Assembly (NCBI RefSeq): GCF_027533845.1
Contig: NZ_JAPZVN010000012.1
Location: 62,001 to 126,000, forward strand
From: Streptomyces sp. RPT161
GTDB taxonomy: Bacteria; Actinomycetota; Actinomycetes; Streptomycetales; Streptomycetaceae
Length of the DNA: 64,000 nt
Direction of reading: 5' to 3'
Shown here one piece after another: positions 35,990 to 46,100 of the stretch. The notes beneath the pieces were generated by a model. It had not been told where the DNA came from and made no database searches. It saw only the letters and a program-made list of their open reading frames with translations. A program made the translations under genes and the position numbers. How positions within the stretch are numbered: the stretch's first letter is position 1; each line of letters starts with the position of its first letter.

Positions 35990-36505
35990 GTGACCGTCAT
36001 CGTCTGGATCGTCGAGGGCACCTGGTACGCGTGCGTCGACGCCGCCCGCACCCACGCACCGCCGGACGCGCGGATCGTGCTGCTGCACGTCACCGGGCAC
36101 GACGTCCCGGGCGCGGCGCACGGCGTCTACGCGGGGCTGCTGGGCCGCGGCCACCCCAAGGGGCACCACCCGGCCGAAGGCTGGGGGAGGGATCCCGGGG
36201 CGCGGATGGAGGACCTGGCCGCGGCCAGCGCGCAGGAGCTACTGGACGCCGCCGCCGAGCGGCTGGCCCGACCGTGCACCCGGCTCGCCCGGGTCGGTCG
36301 CGTCGAACGGGAGGTGGTCGCCGCCGCCGAGGGCGCCGACCTGCTCATCGTCGCCCGCGACGGTGACCGCAGCCGCCTCGGGCCGCGCAGCCTGGGGCCC
36401 GCCAGCCGCTTCGTCGTCGACCACGCCCCGTGCCCCGTCCTGCTCGTCTGGCCGGAACCGGCGCCGGGCATCGCCACGATCCCGCCGCCACCGCGTCACG
36501 GGTAG
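35990..36505 (+). CDS. Universal stress protein domain protein
   Basis: 171 residues of Rossmann-like USP fold: TVIVWIVEGTWYACVDAA, ARIVLLHVTGHDVPG, ADLLIVARDGDRSRLGPRSLGPASRFVVDHAPCPVLLVWP. The nucleotide-binding GxxGx9GS pattern is only loosely preserved. Coupled to the upstream transporter gene, it may regulate that transporter. Its 3' end overlaps the convergent SulP gene by 10 bases. Confidence 0.82.
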   Translation: MTVIVWIVEGTWYACVDAARTHAPPDARIVLLHVTGHDVPGAAHGVYAGLLGRGHPKGHHPAEGWGRDPGARMEDLAAASAQELLDAAAERLARPCTRLARVGRVEREVVAAAEGADLLIVARDGDRSRLGPRSLGPASRFVVDHAPCPVLLVWPEPAPGIATIPPPPRHG

Positions 36506-38148
36506 TGGGGCTCGGCCCGGCTGGAGCTGCCGACTCGCGGCAGGTCCAGCTCCGCCCGGGCGAAGGCGTCGGCCTCCGCGTCGGTGGTGAACAGCCGCCC
36601 GGTCGTGCGTAGTTCGTCCAGGACACCGAGTGCGTCCATGGGTGGCAGATGCTGGTCGCGGATGCCGCACACCAGGACCAGGGTTCCGCGTTTGGCCAAC
36701 GCGGCGACGGTGTCCCGTAGCGCCAGGATCCCGGTGGCGTCGACGGCGGTGACCCGCGCCATACGCAGTACGACCACGCCCGTCTGGCACCGCATGAGCG
36801 GGCGCAGCAGCCGCGCGGCCGAGGCGAACAGCAGCGGCCCCTCGACGCGGTAGACGGCGAACGACCGTCCGTCGGGCTCTCGTCGTACACAAGCGGAACG
36901 CACCACCGCACGCAGCGCCAAGCCAGCGGCCAGCACCAGCCCGGCGGTAACTGCGGCGACCAGGCCAAAGGCCAGCGTGACCACGGCGGTTACCGCGACG
37001 ACCGCGGCCTGCCCCCGATCCGCACGAGCCAGCGCCCGCAACGACCGGACGTCCACCATCCGCGTCGCGGTGGCGATCAGCACCCCGGCCAACGCGCACA
37101 CCGGCACCGTCGCCACCAGCGGCGCGGCCGTGAAGGCGAGCACCCCCAGGGCCACGGCATGCACGAGCGCGGCCAGCCGAGAACACGCCCCCTGGCGCAC
37201 GTTGCTGGCGGTACGAACCACGGTTCCGGTCGCCGCCAGCCCGCCGAACAGCGGCGCGGCCAGGTTTGCCACCCCCTGCCCGAACAACTCCCGGTCGCCG
37301 TCATGTGGTTCCCCATCGCTCATCGCGTCCGCCGCCGCTGCCGTGATCAGCGCCTCCAGCGCCACCACGGCGGCGACGGTCACCGCCGACGGCAGCAGCA
37401 CCGGCATCGAGCGGAAGTCCAGGAAGCCCAGCGACGGATGCGGAAGGCTGGAGGGCACATGCCCGATGCGCGGCAAGGAAAGCCCCAGCACCCGTACCAG
37501 CACGGTGCCTCCGACCACCGCCACCAGGGCGGACGGCACGTTCGGCAGCAGTCGGCCACCGACCAGCCGGGCCACCACCACTGCCGAACAGAGCGCGATG
37601 GCCACCCAGTTGGGGTGCGCCATGGATCTGACCGCGGCCTCGATGACCGTGCCGCGCGGACGCACGGCGATACCCAGCCCGGGAGGGATCTGCTGAAGGA
37701 TGATCACCGCCGCGCTGCCGATGGTGAATCCCTTGACGATCGGCGCGGGCAGATAGCGTAGACATCCGCTCACCCGGGACAGCGCCAGTGCGATGACCAG
37801 CAGCCCGGCCATCAGCCCCACGGTCAGCGCACCGCGGGCACCGAAGCGGTGTACGACGGGTGCGATCACCACCGTCAACACCCCTGTGGGGCCGGAGACC
37901 TGGAGGTTGGAACCGCCCAACAGGGCGGCCAACCCACCGGCCACCACCGCACTGGCCAGCCCGGCCTGGGGGCCGAGGCCCGAGGCGGCACCCAGACCGA
38001 GGGCGAGCGGAAGCGCGGTGATCGCCACCATGAGCCCGGCCAGCACGTCCTTGCGCGGGCAGCGCCCCATGTCAACGAGGTCGAGACGACTGGGCAGTAC
38101 ACCCCGTAACCGAGCCCATGCGCTCCCTGGACCGCCATAGGTGATCAC
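36496..38148 (-). CDS. SulP-family anion transporter with STAS domain
   Basis: 550 residues. N-terminal membrane domain with about 12 helices and the SulP signature region PTGVLTVVIAPVV, ANLAAPLFGGLAATGTVVRTASNVR; C-terminal STAS domain from ~430 (FAVYRVEGPLLFASAARLLRP, VVVLRMARVTAVDATGILALRD). Carries sulfate, bicarbonate or other anions, probably by symport. Some members are fused to carbonic anhydrase; this one is not. Ends in a 3' overlap with the USP gene. Confidence 0.9.
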   Translation of the reverse strand: MITYGGPGSAWARLRGVLPSRLDLVDMGRCPRKDVLAGLMVAITALPLALGLGAASGLGPQAGLASAVVAGGLAALLGGSNLQVSGPTGVLTVVIAPVVHRFGARGALTVGLMAGLLVIALALSRVSGCLRYLPAPIVKGFTIGSAAVIILQQIPPGLGIAVRPRGTVIEAAVRSMAHPNWVAIALCSAVVVARLVGGRLLPNVPSALVAVVGGTVLVRVLGLSLPRIGHVPSSLPHPSLGFLDFRSMPVLLPSAVTVAAVVALEALITAAAADAMSDGEPHDGDRELFGQGVANLAAPLFGGLAATGTVVRTASNVRQGACSRLAALVHAVALGVLAFTAAPLVATVPVCALAGVLIATATRMVDVRSLRALARADRGQAAVVAVTAVVTLAFGLVAAVTAGLVLAAGLALRAVVRSACVRREPDGRSFAVYRVEGPLLFASAARLLRPLMRCQTGVVVLRMARVTAVDATGILALRDTVAALAKRGTLVLVCGIRDQHLPPMDALGVLDELRTTGRLFTTDAEADAFARAELDLPRVGSSSRAEPHYP

Positions 38149-38452
38149 TGGAACCCATTCCCTCCTTACTGGCTTTACGTTGCGTCAAGAAGGCATTGAG
38201 GAAAGGGGGAGAAGGGAATTCGTGCGACGGTGTCGGGGGCAACCGCCGGTCCACAAAGCCGTGTTCGAAGTTGAACGGCTTGATGCCATCGACAATGGCA
38301 CGGACTACATGGCTGCTGCAATAAAGTCCGGATTACTCGGATTTTCCGGTGATTCGGCAGGGCTGGTCAGCGACATGGGATCAGGTGTCCAGCCCGGCGG
38401 CCGATGGCCGAGCGGCGGTTGCCGGTGTACTCGGCCAACGGCCCTGCGGAAC
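38149..38452. other. Lower-GC intergenic stretch
   Basis: Between the start of the SulP gene and the end of a P450 gene. The segment around 38260-38370 is clearly less GC-rich than the coding regions; the frame that crosses it (from 38141) lacks GC bias at third positions. It may include the SulP promoter or decayed sequence. No other signal recognised. Confidence 0.4.
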
Positions 38453-39661
38453 CTATCCGTTGGTCAGCCGGTCGAAGGCGACCGGTAGGTGTTCCGGGCC
38501 GCGGAGCGTGGCGTTCTCGCGGTAGGGGGGTGGGTCGGCGACCAGTCGTGGGGCTTCCAGGCGCCGGGCCAGGGCGGTGAGGGCCAGCTGGGCTTCCGCG
38601 CGGGCCAGGGTGGCGCCCACGCAGTAGTGGATACCGCCGCCGAAACCCAGGTGGGTGTTGTCCCGGCGGTCGGGGACGAAGCGGTCGGGATCGGGGAAGC
38701 GGCGGTGGTCGCGGTTGCCCGCGGCGAGCATGATGCGGATCCTCGACCCCTTGGGGATGGTGGTGCCCGCGATGTCGATGTCGGCGAGTGCGCTGCGGCC
38801 CGACATCTGCACCGGAGGGTCGTACCGCAGTACCTCCTCCACCAGCGGGGTGGCCAGGCCGGGGTCGGTGCGCAGCCGGGCGAGGACGTCCGGGGCGCGC
38901 AGCAGGGCGAGTGTGCCGTTCGCGATCAGGTTGACGGTGGTCTCATGACCGGCGATGAGCAGCAGTACGAGGGTGACGCGCAGGTCCACCGGGCCCATCG
39001 GGCCCTCGTCGTCCCCACTGGACATCAGGGCGGACAGCAGGTCGTCGCCCGGCTCGGCCCGGCGCCGCTGGATGAGGGCCTCCAGGTACTCCAGCAGTTG
39101 GTCGCGGGCCTGCTGGGCGTCGCGGATCTGCTCCTCCGTCGGCGAGTCGACGGGATCCAGGGCGAGGGTGAGCCGACGGGAGAGGGAGCCGAAGACCGGC
39201 TCGTCCTCGCGTGGCACGCCGAGCAGTTCGCAGATCACGGTGACCGGCAGCGGGTAGGCCAGGTCGGCGACCACGTCGAGCTGCCCCGGCCCCGAGCTGG
39301 TGTGGGCGTCGAGGAGTTGGTCGACCAGTTCGGCTATGTGGTCGCGCATGCCGGTGATCCGCGGGACGAACTCCTGGGTGACCAGACGGCGTAGCCGGTC
39401 GTGCCGCGGCGGGTCCTGGACCAGCAGGCTGCGTTGGGGTGGTTTGGGGGCCTGCGGGTTGAGCCGGTCGGCACTGATCCGCGGATCGTGGAGCAGCTGC
39501 GCGATCTCGTGGTAACCGCTGACCAGCCAGGTCCCGTTGTCCATCCGGACCACCGGCCGCTCGCGCATCAGCGCGTAGTACGGGTAGGGGTCGGGCCGGT
39601 TCTCGTACCGCATGACCTGGGCGAACAGGTCGGTCGGCGAAAGCCGCGCGGTCGTGGTCAT
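38453..39661 (-). CDS. Cytochrome P450
   Basis: 402 residues. I-helix LLLIAGHETTVNLIANG, ExxR region VEEVLRYDPPVQM, and heme loop HLGFGGGIHYCVGATLARAE with C347 ligand. The pattern (DPPRHDRLRRLVTQEF) is that of biosynthetic or detoxifying actinobacterial P450s. Last gene of a ferredoxin-reductase-P450 operon; 12 bp after the reductase stop. Confidence 0.9.
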   Translation of the reverse strand: MTTTARLSPTDLFAQVMRYENRPDPYPYYALMRERPVVRMDNGTWLVSGYHEIAQLLHDPRISADRLNPQAPKPPQRSLLVQDPPRHDRLRRLVTQEFVPRITGMRDHIAELVDQLLDAHTSSGPGQLDVVADLAYPLPVTVICELLGVPREDEPVFGSLSRRLTLALDPVDSPTEEQIRDAQQARDQLLEYLEALIQRRRAEPGDDLLSALMSSGDDEGPMGPVDLRVTLVLLLIAGHETTVNLIANGTLALLRAPDVLARLRTDPGLATPLVEEVLRYDPPVQMSGRSALADIDIAGTTIPKGSRIRIMLAAGNRDHRRFPDPDRFVPDRRDNTHLGFGGGIHYCVGATLARAEAQLALTALARRLEAPRLVADPPPYRENATLRGPEHLPVAFDRLTNG

Positions 39662-39673
39662 CAGCGTGCTCCC

Positions 39674-41002
39674 TTACGTGTGTGCGGTCGGAACGAGTTG
39701 GCCGGTGGTGCGGCCTTCGGCGTGCGCCCGGTGGGGGAACCCGGCGTCCACTGGGGTGGGTTGGGCCGGGCCGTCGGGGGCGTTGAGTACGGGCGGGAAC
39801 GGTGCCCCGGCCTCGATGAGGGCGGCGTAACCGTCCAGCACGCGGGGGGAGTTGACGGCGACGGCGGCCACCAATCGTCCGGCGTGGCCGTAGGCGGCCA
39901 CGAAACGGCGCCGGTCGAGTGAGCCCTGGGTGACCACGACCTGGTCGGCGATGGCGGGCAGGCCCACGGACTTGCAGTTGACCCCGAACTGGTTTGACCA
40001 GAAGGCTGGCAGCGGCTGGTGGAGCCGGTGGTCCAGGGGGTCATGGGTCATGTTGTGCGCGGCGGTGCGCGCCTGGGAGACGGCGTTGTCCCAGTGGTCC
40101 AGCCGCAGCAGTTGCCCGGGGTAGCGCGGATGCGGCCAGCGGGCGACGTCGCCCGCGGCGAAGACGTCCGGCACGACGGTGCCGTCAGCGGCCCGTACCC
40201 GGCAGGTGGCGTCGCAGGTCACGCCGCGGTCGTCGGTGGCCAGCCCGGAGTGGGCCAGCCACTCGGTGTTGGCGACGGCGCCCGTGGCGACGACGGCCAC
40301 CTCCGCGTCCACCGTGCTGCCGTCGGACAGCACCGCGCGGCGCAACCGGCGGCGGGAGTCGCCCTCCAGCACCTGGACCGTGGTGTTCAGCCGTAGGTCC
40401 ACCCCGGCGTCCCGGTACCAGCCGGCGGCGGCGTGGCCGACCACCCCGCCCAGCGCGCTCGCCAGGGGGGCCGCGCCGCGCTGGGTCACGGTCACCGCCA
40501 GCCCCAGGTCCCGGCAGGACGAGGCGACCTCGCCGCCGGTGAAGCCCGCGCCGACGACCAGCACCCGGTGGGGACCGGCGAGCAGTTCCGTCCGCAGCCG
40601 GTCGGCGTCGTCCCGCCCGCGCAGTAGGTGCACGCCGTGCAGGCCGCCCCCGGACGACTCGGGCCACGGGCGGGCGCGGGTCCCGGTGGCGATCAGCAGC
40701 CGGTCGTACGGCACCCGGCGCCCGTCGGCCAGCGTCACCTCGCGGCCGGGCACGTCCAGCCCGGTCGCGGCGGTGCCCAGCAGCCAGCGCGCGTCGATGT
40801 CGCGGAGCCGGGGCAGCACGGTGTGGTCGCCGGGCAGCCAGCCGGTCAGCACCGCCTTCGACAGCGGCGGCCGGTCGTAGGGCTCATGGGGTTCGTCGCC
40901 GATCAGGGTCAGCTCGCCGGTGAATCCCTCGTCCCGCAGCGCCTCCGCGGCGCGCAGCCCGGCCAGCGAGGCGCCGACGATCACGATCCGCCCGGCGCTC
41001 AC
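39674..41002 (-). CDS. FAD-dependent ferredoxin reductase
   Basis: 442 residues with FAD motif RIVIVGASLAGLRAAEALRD, PHEPYDRPPLSKAVL, NAD motif VLVVGAGFTGGEVASSC and VFAAGDVARWPHP. Start overlaps the end of the ferredoxin gene by four bases (ATGA), so the pair is translationally coupled. Together with the ferredoxin it forms the electron chain for the P450 downstream. Closely resembles the enzyme at 58422-59816, more than the one at 28152-29378. Confidence 0.9.
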   Translation of the reverse strand: MSAGRIVIVGASLAGLRAAEALRDEGFTGELTLIGDEPHEPYDRPPLSKAVLTGWLPGDHTVLPRLRDIDARWLLGTAATGLDVPGREVTLADGRRVPYDRLLIATGTRARPWPESSGGGLHGVHLLRGRDDADRLRTELLAGPHRVLVVGAGFTGGEVASSCRDLGLAVTVTQRGAAPLASALGGVVGHAAAGWYRDAGVDLRLNTTVQVLEGDSRRRLRRAVLSDGSTVDAEVAVVATGAVANTEWLAHSGLATDDRGVTCDATCRVRAADGTVVPDVFAAGDVARWPHPRYPGQLLRLDHWDNAVSQARTAAHNMTHDPLDHRLHQPLPAFWSNQFGVNCKSVGLPAIADQVVVTQGSLDRRRFVAAYGHAGRLVAAVAVNSPRVLDGYAALIEAGAPFPPVLNAPDGPAQPTPVDAGFPHRAHAEGRTTGQLVPTAHT

Positions 41003-41253
41003 CGGTCACGCTCCTCGGCCAGCGGCGACGGCTCGGTGGCCGCGCCCAGCGTGATCGCCTGTACCGGGCACGCGGCAGCGGCCCGCTCGACATCGCGTCG
41101 TGTGTCCTCGCCGGGGGCGTAGTCGTACTCCAGTGACTCCTCACCGTGGAACCGGAAGACCGTCGGGGCGGCGTAGACGCACTGTCCGTAGCTCTGGCAA
41201 CGGTTCAGGTCCACCACAAGCCGCAGCGTGTCCGGTGGGGGCTGCGTGGTCAT
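40999..41253 (-). CDS. [3Fe-4S]-type ferredoxin
   Basis: 84 residues. Cys ligands C19, C25 and C62 in RCQSYGQC and AACPVQAI, a CX5C plus CP arrangement typical of 3Fe-4S ferredoxins that serve actinobacterial P450s. ATG 41251-41253 with GGAAAGGGAG upstream. First gene of the ferredoxin-reductase-P450 operon. Confidence 0.9.
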   Translation of the reverse strand: MTTQPPPDTLRLVVDLNRCQSYGQCVYAAPTVFRFHGEESLEYDYAPGEDTRRDVERAAAACPVQAITLGAATEPSPLAEERDR

Positions 41254-41339
41254 CGTTCTCCCTTTCCGCAGGGCGGCGTCTGCCCGCTGAACAGGGCCTG
41301 CGGCCCGGGCACGGCCGGGCTCGGCATCGCGGGCGCAAC

Positions 41340-41405
41340 TCAGATAGTGACCGCTATTCGAACTGTACACGCTATTCGAGCTTTGACGTAGTGGTCACTA
41401 TCTGA
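41340..41405. promoter_or_regulatory. TetR operator candidate in divergent promoter
   Basis: TCAGATAGTGACC (41340-41352) pairs perfectly with GGTCACTATCTGA (41393-41405). Inside, the direct repeat CGCTATTCGA occurs at 41352 and 41370 (18 bp apart). The region lies between the P450 operon and the TetR gene. Confidence 0.75.
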
Positions 41406-41419
41406 ATAGCCTCCATGAC

Positions 41420-42076
41420 ATGGATGCACAGCCTGAGGAACCGGTGCGGCGGCGGCTGACCAGGGCCGAGACCAAGGCCCGAACCCGCGCCCTGCTGCTG
41501 GACGCGGCGGCGCGCACCTTCGCCCGCAAGGGCTTCACCGGTGCCTCGGTGGAGGAGATCGCCGAGGCGGCGGGCTTCTCCACGGGCGCGCTGTACTCGA
41601 ACTTCAGCAGCAAGGAGGCGCTCTTCCTCGAACTGCTGTCGGACCGCAGGAGGGACCGCCTGGCGGCGGCCGCCCAGGCGCTGGACTCCCATGGGGCGGG
41701 CACCGCGGAGGCGGTCACCGAACTGGGGCGGCTGCTGGTCAACGTCGCCGACAAGGACATCGAATTCGCCGCGCTGCAGGCCGAGTTCTGGCTGTACGCC
41801 ATCCGCAACCCCCAGGTGATGGGCGCGCTGGCGGACTCGGCACGCGAATCGCACCAGGCTCTGGAAGGCCTGGTCGCCGCGGCAATGGCCCGGCGCGGCG
41901 CGCCCGAAGGGGTCTCCGCGCAGGCCGTGGCGACGGTGGTGGCGGCTCTGTTCATCGGTCTGGTCCGCCAGCGACGCGTCGACCCCGACTGCGTTTCGGA
42001 GGAACTCTTCGGCCAGGCCCTCAACTGGCTGTTCACCGGCATCAACGCGGAGGACGCGGCATCCGACGGCGACTGA
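41420..42076 (+). CDS. TetR-family regulator of the P450 operon
   Basis: 218 residues. HTH: RALLLDAAARTFARKGFTGASVEEIAEAAGFSTGALYSNFSSKEALF; the rest is the helical ligand domain, ending GQALNWLFTGINAEDAASDGD. Divergent from the ferredoxin gene with a perfect inverted repeat between, so it most likely represses that operon and itself until a substrate-like ligand binds. Confidence 0.9.
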   Translation: MDAQPEEPVRRRLTRAETKARTRALLLDAAARTFARKGFTGASVEEIAEAAGFSTGALYSNFSSKEALFLELLSDRRRDRLAAAAQALDSHGAGTAEAVTELGRLLVNVADKDIEFAALQAEFWLYAIRNPQVMGALADSARESHQALEGLVAAAMARRGAPEGVSAQAVATVVAALFIGLVRQRRVDPDCVSEELFGQALNWLFTGINAEDAASDGD

Positions 42077-42259
42077 GCGCCGGTGGAACCCTTGTGGGCC
42101 GCCCGGCCGCGGCGAGTGCCTGACGAGCCGCGAACAGCGTGCGCGGCAACCCCTGTGACAGGTAAGGATGTTGGCGGCGGGACTGGCCGAACCGCGCCGC
42201 TCGGCAGCGGATCGGGCCAGCCCACCTGACGCAACCGCCCGCAGAAGGAGCCCCGACCG

Positions 42260-43048
42260 GTGACCGCCATTCCCAACTGTCTGATGATCCCGTGCCCCAG
42301 GCCCACTGCCACGCGTCGACTGGTGGTCTTCCCGCATGCGGGCGGGGGAGCGAACTTCTACCGTGCGTGGGGCGAGCGGTTCGGGCCGGACGTCGAGGTG
42401 TGGATCGTCCAGTACCCGGGGCGGGAGTCGCGGATGGCCGAGCCGTTCGTCAGTGACCTGGACGAGTTGGTGGGGGAGATATCCGCCGGTCTGCGGGCCA
42501 CCGGCAACGAGCCGGGGAACACCGCCCTGTTCGGGCACAGCATGGGGGCGACCATCGCGTACGAGACCGCTCTGGCGCTGGCGGGCGGTCTCCCTCTCGA
42601 CGCGCTGTTCGTCTCCGCGCGACGGGCACCCGGGAGCGGCCCGGTGTCCGAGGCGCGGGCGCGCCCCCGTACGGACGAGGAGATCCTGGCGGTGCTGCGG
42701 CAGCACGGTGGCACGCCGATGGAGATCTTCGATCAGCCGCTGGCACGGGAGCTGTTCCTGCCGGTGCTGCGCAACGACTACCTGCTGCTCGACTCCTACC
42801 GCCCGGAAGCGGGGCGGCCACTGCTGGACATACCGATCACCGCGCTAAGCGGACGCCAAGATTCCTCGGTCGAGGCGGAATCGGTCATGGGGTGGGGGCG
42901 GTTCACCACGGCCGAGTTCCACAGCCATGCCCTGGACGGCGGTCACTTCTACCTGGTGCCGCAGGTGGACCGCGTTGTGGAACTGGTTCGGGCACATCTG
43001 CGCGATTACCCCCTTGTCGGGAAGTCATCGATGCGCTGGAATGCGTGA
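42260..43048 (+). CDS. Type II thioesterase
   Basis: 262 residues, alpha/beta hydrolase: LVVFPHAGGGANFYRAWGE, QYPGRESRM, nucleophile GHSMGA with S94, and catalytic His in LDGGHFYLVP. These are the signatures of type II thioesterases that clear misprimed carrier proteins in NRPS/PKS assembly lines or hydrolyse acyl thioesters. No NRPS or PKS gene lies in the window. GTG start after AAGGAGCC. Confidence 0.9.
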   Translation: MTAIPNCLMIPCPRPTATRRLVVFPHAGGGANFYRAWGERFGPDVEVWIVQYPGRESRMAEPFVSDLDELVGEISAGLRATGNEPGNTALFGHSMGATIAYETALALAGGLPLDALFVSARRAPGSGPVSEARARPRTDEEILAVLRQHGGTPMEIFDQPLARELFLPVLRNDYLLLDSYRPEAGRPLLDIPITALSGRQDSSVEAESVMGWGRFTTAEFHSHALDGGHFYLVPQVDRVVELVRAHLRDYPLVGKSSMRWNA

Positions 43049-43147
43049 GCTTGTCGGGACGGGTGTTCCAGCAGCATGCACGCGTCCGACAGCGGAACGC
43101 GTGGCCCTGGCATGCCCCCTGACGTCTTACCAGACGAAAGGATGTCG

Positions 43148-46100
43148 ATGTTCGGCTGGCGGAAACCGCAGCTGGCAGGCGTCACACTGGCCGCCGCGTC
43201 CATGGTCCTGACCTTCGGGACCACCGCGAACGGCGCTGAGTTGACTTCTGCACCGAACGCGCAGGCGCTCTCGGACAACAGAGCGCCAACACCTGTGATC
43301 GTTGTCCTGAAGGACCAGCTATCCAACGCCCCGGCCGACGCCGGGCACTTGAAGGACCGGGCGCGTGAGGCCGCCGCCGCGCAGGCACCGCTGCTGGCGA
43401 AGGTCAGGGCGAACGGCGGCAGCCGTATCAAGAGCTTCGTCGTCGGCAACGCCTTCTCCGCGACGGTCAGTCCGGCGCTGCGCGACGCACTGGCGGCCGA
43501 CCCCGCCGTCGCCTCGGTCGTCCCGGACGAGACGGTGAGGGTGACTCCGCCGAGCGCCACCGCCCCGGGCACCCAGGGCGGCGGCGCCAAGGGACCCCAG
43601 GCCGTCACGCCCAACGCCCGGGGCAACGGCAACGGGAAGAACCCGTACGCCATCTGCCCCAGCGACCCGTCCAAGCCGCTGCTGGAGCCCGAGGCGCTCT
43701 ACTCGACGCACGTCGAGGGCACCCCCGGCTCGCCCGGCGCCCATCAGATCGCCACCGGCAAGGGGGTCAAGGTCGCCTACATCGCGGACGGCCTGGACCC
43801 CAACGACCCGGACTTCATACGCCCTGACGGCACGCACGCGGTCGTCGACCACCAGGACTTCTCGGGCGACGGCTGGGACGCGCCGAGCGGCGCCGCGGAG
43901 GCGTTCGGCGACGCCTCGGCGATGATCGCGCAGGGGAGGGAGAGCTACGACCTGTCGAAGTTCGTCAACCCCACCCACCCGCTGCCCGCCGGGTGCAACA
44001 TCCGCATCGAGGGCTTCGCGCCCGACGCCTCGCTGGTGGCCCTCAAGGCCGGTGGCACCACGTTCCCCAACTCGGCGATCCTGCAGTCCATCGACTACGC
44101 CGTGTCGGTCGCCCATGTCGACGTGCTCAACGAGTCGTTCGGCAGCAACGTCACCCCGGACAGCGGTGCGCACGACACCATCTCGCTGTTCAACGACGAG
44201 GCGGTGGCCGCCGGTGTGACGGTGACGGTGTCCAGCGGTGACGCCGGTATCAACAGCACCATCGGCACCCCGTCCACCGACCCGCACGTGATCTCCACGG
44301 GCGCCTCGACGGACAACCAGACCTATCTGCAAACCGGTTACGCCGCCGCCCAGTTCTCCAACGGCACCTGGGCCAACGACCGCATCTCGGCGCTGTCGTC
44401 GGGCGGTTTCACCCAGGCCGGACGCACCGTCGACCTGGTCGCGCCCGGTGAGGCGGACTGGGCACTGTGCTCGCCCAAGATCAGCGAGTACACCGAGTGC
44501 ACGAACTTCAACGGGACGGGCAGCGCGATCCAGCCGTTCGGCGGGACCAGTCAGTCCGCGCCGCTGACCGCCGGCGCGGCGGCCCTGGTGATCCAGGCCT
44601 ACCGGGACAGCCACCACGGCCAGTCGCCAACTCCCGCGCTGGTCAAGCAGTTCCTCACCGGTACCGCCCAGGACCTCGGCCTGCCCGCGCAGGAGCAGGG
44701 CGCCGGTCTGCTGAACGTGCGCGGTGCGGTGGAGGCCGCCCGCGGCTACCACAGCCCCGCGGGCGCCAAGCAGAGCGGCACCGTTGCCGTGACCACCGGC
44801 CAGCAGGACATCTCCGGCACGCCGGGCTCCGGCCACACCGCTGACGTCACCGTGGTCAACACCGGCCACACCACCCAGACGGTCACCGGTGCCACCCGTA
44901 CCTTCGCGCCGCTGGCGAACTCCCGGCAGACCGTGCCGCTGAACTCCTCCACCGACCCCAAGTTCGCGTACGCGACCAACGGTGCCACCTGGGTGCACCA
45001 CGAGGTGAAGTTCACCGTGCCGCCGGGGGCCGACCGGCTCGCCGCGTCGATCGCCTGGCAGGGCAAGGCGCAGAAGTCGGGCGCCAACACCGTGACCCCG
45101 GTGGTCCGGCTCACCCTGCTGGATCCGTCCGGCCGGCTGGAGACCAACACCCGTCCGCAGGGCGGCCCGGTCTCGGCCAACTTCGGCATCGCCGACGTAC
45201 CGCACCCGGTCGCGGGCAAGTGGACCGCGATTCTGTACACCCCCGCCGGTAGCGACGGGTTCACCGGTCCGGTGCTGCTGGACACCGCCACCCAGCGTGC
45301 GGTGCAGGCCGGTTCGGTCAGCCCGCAGGTGACCAGGCTGGCGCCGGGGCAGAGCACCACCCTGCACGTCCACCTCACCACTTCGAAGACCAGCGGTGAC
45401 AGCGCCGAGTCGATCACCGTGGCCAGCTCCAACGGCCACACCACCAGCGTTCCGGTGATCCTGCGCAGCCTGGTCCGGCTCTCCGGCAAGGGCGGTGACT
45501 TCACCGGCACGGTCACCGGCGGCAACGCCCGTGACGCCTCGCCCGCGCAGTCCTTCACCTACGCCTTCGACGTCCCGTCCGGCCACCGCGACATCCGCGC
45601 CGGTGTGACGCTCAGCGACCCGAACGTACTCGTGCAGGGCGCGCTGATCACCCCCAACGGCACGCCGGTGGACATCGAGAGCAACGCGCTGCTGAACACC
45701 TCCGGTGCGTTGACCGGCACCACGCGGGGCGTGTCGGCCACCGCCGTCAACCCGGCGGCCGGTCGCTGGCGGTTCGTCCTGAACGTCCTCAACCCGGTCA
45801 GCGGCGCTGAGCTGAACGAGCCGTTCCACGGCACCGTCGGCCTGGACCAGGACCAGGCGACCGCCACCGGTCTGCCGAACAGCACCAGCGCCAAGTTGGT
45901 GGCGGACAAGCCCACCACCGTGCGTGTGACCTACACCAACAACACCGCGGCCACCCAACTCGTGCAGGCCGACGGCCGGCTCACCAAGATGGTGGACGTC
46001 CCGCTGGTGCCGCAGGGCACCTCGGCCACCGTCGCGCTGCCGCTGCACCCGACCTCGACCACCCCGGGTTTCCTGGTGCCCCCGGGCACCGACAGGTTGA

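Noticed and set aside
38141-38488. Plus-strand frame in the lower-GC spacer between SulP and P450
   Set aside because: Codons lack third-position GC bias, it overlaps the SulP start and has no ribosome binding site or family resemblance.
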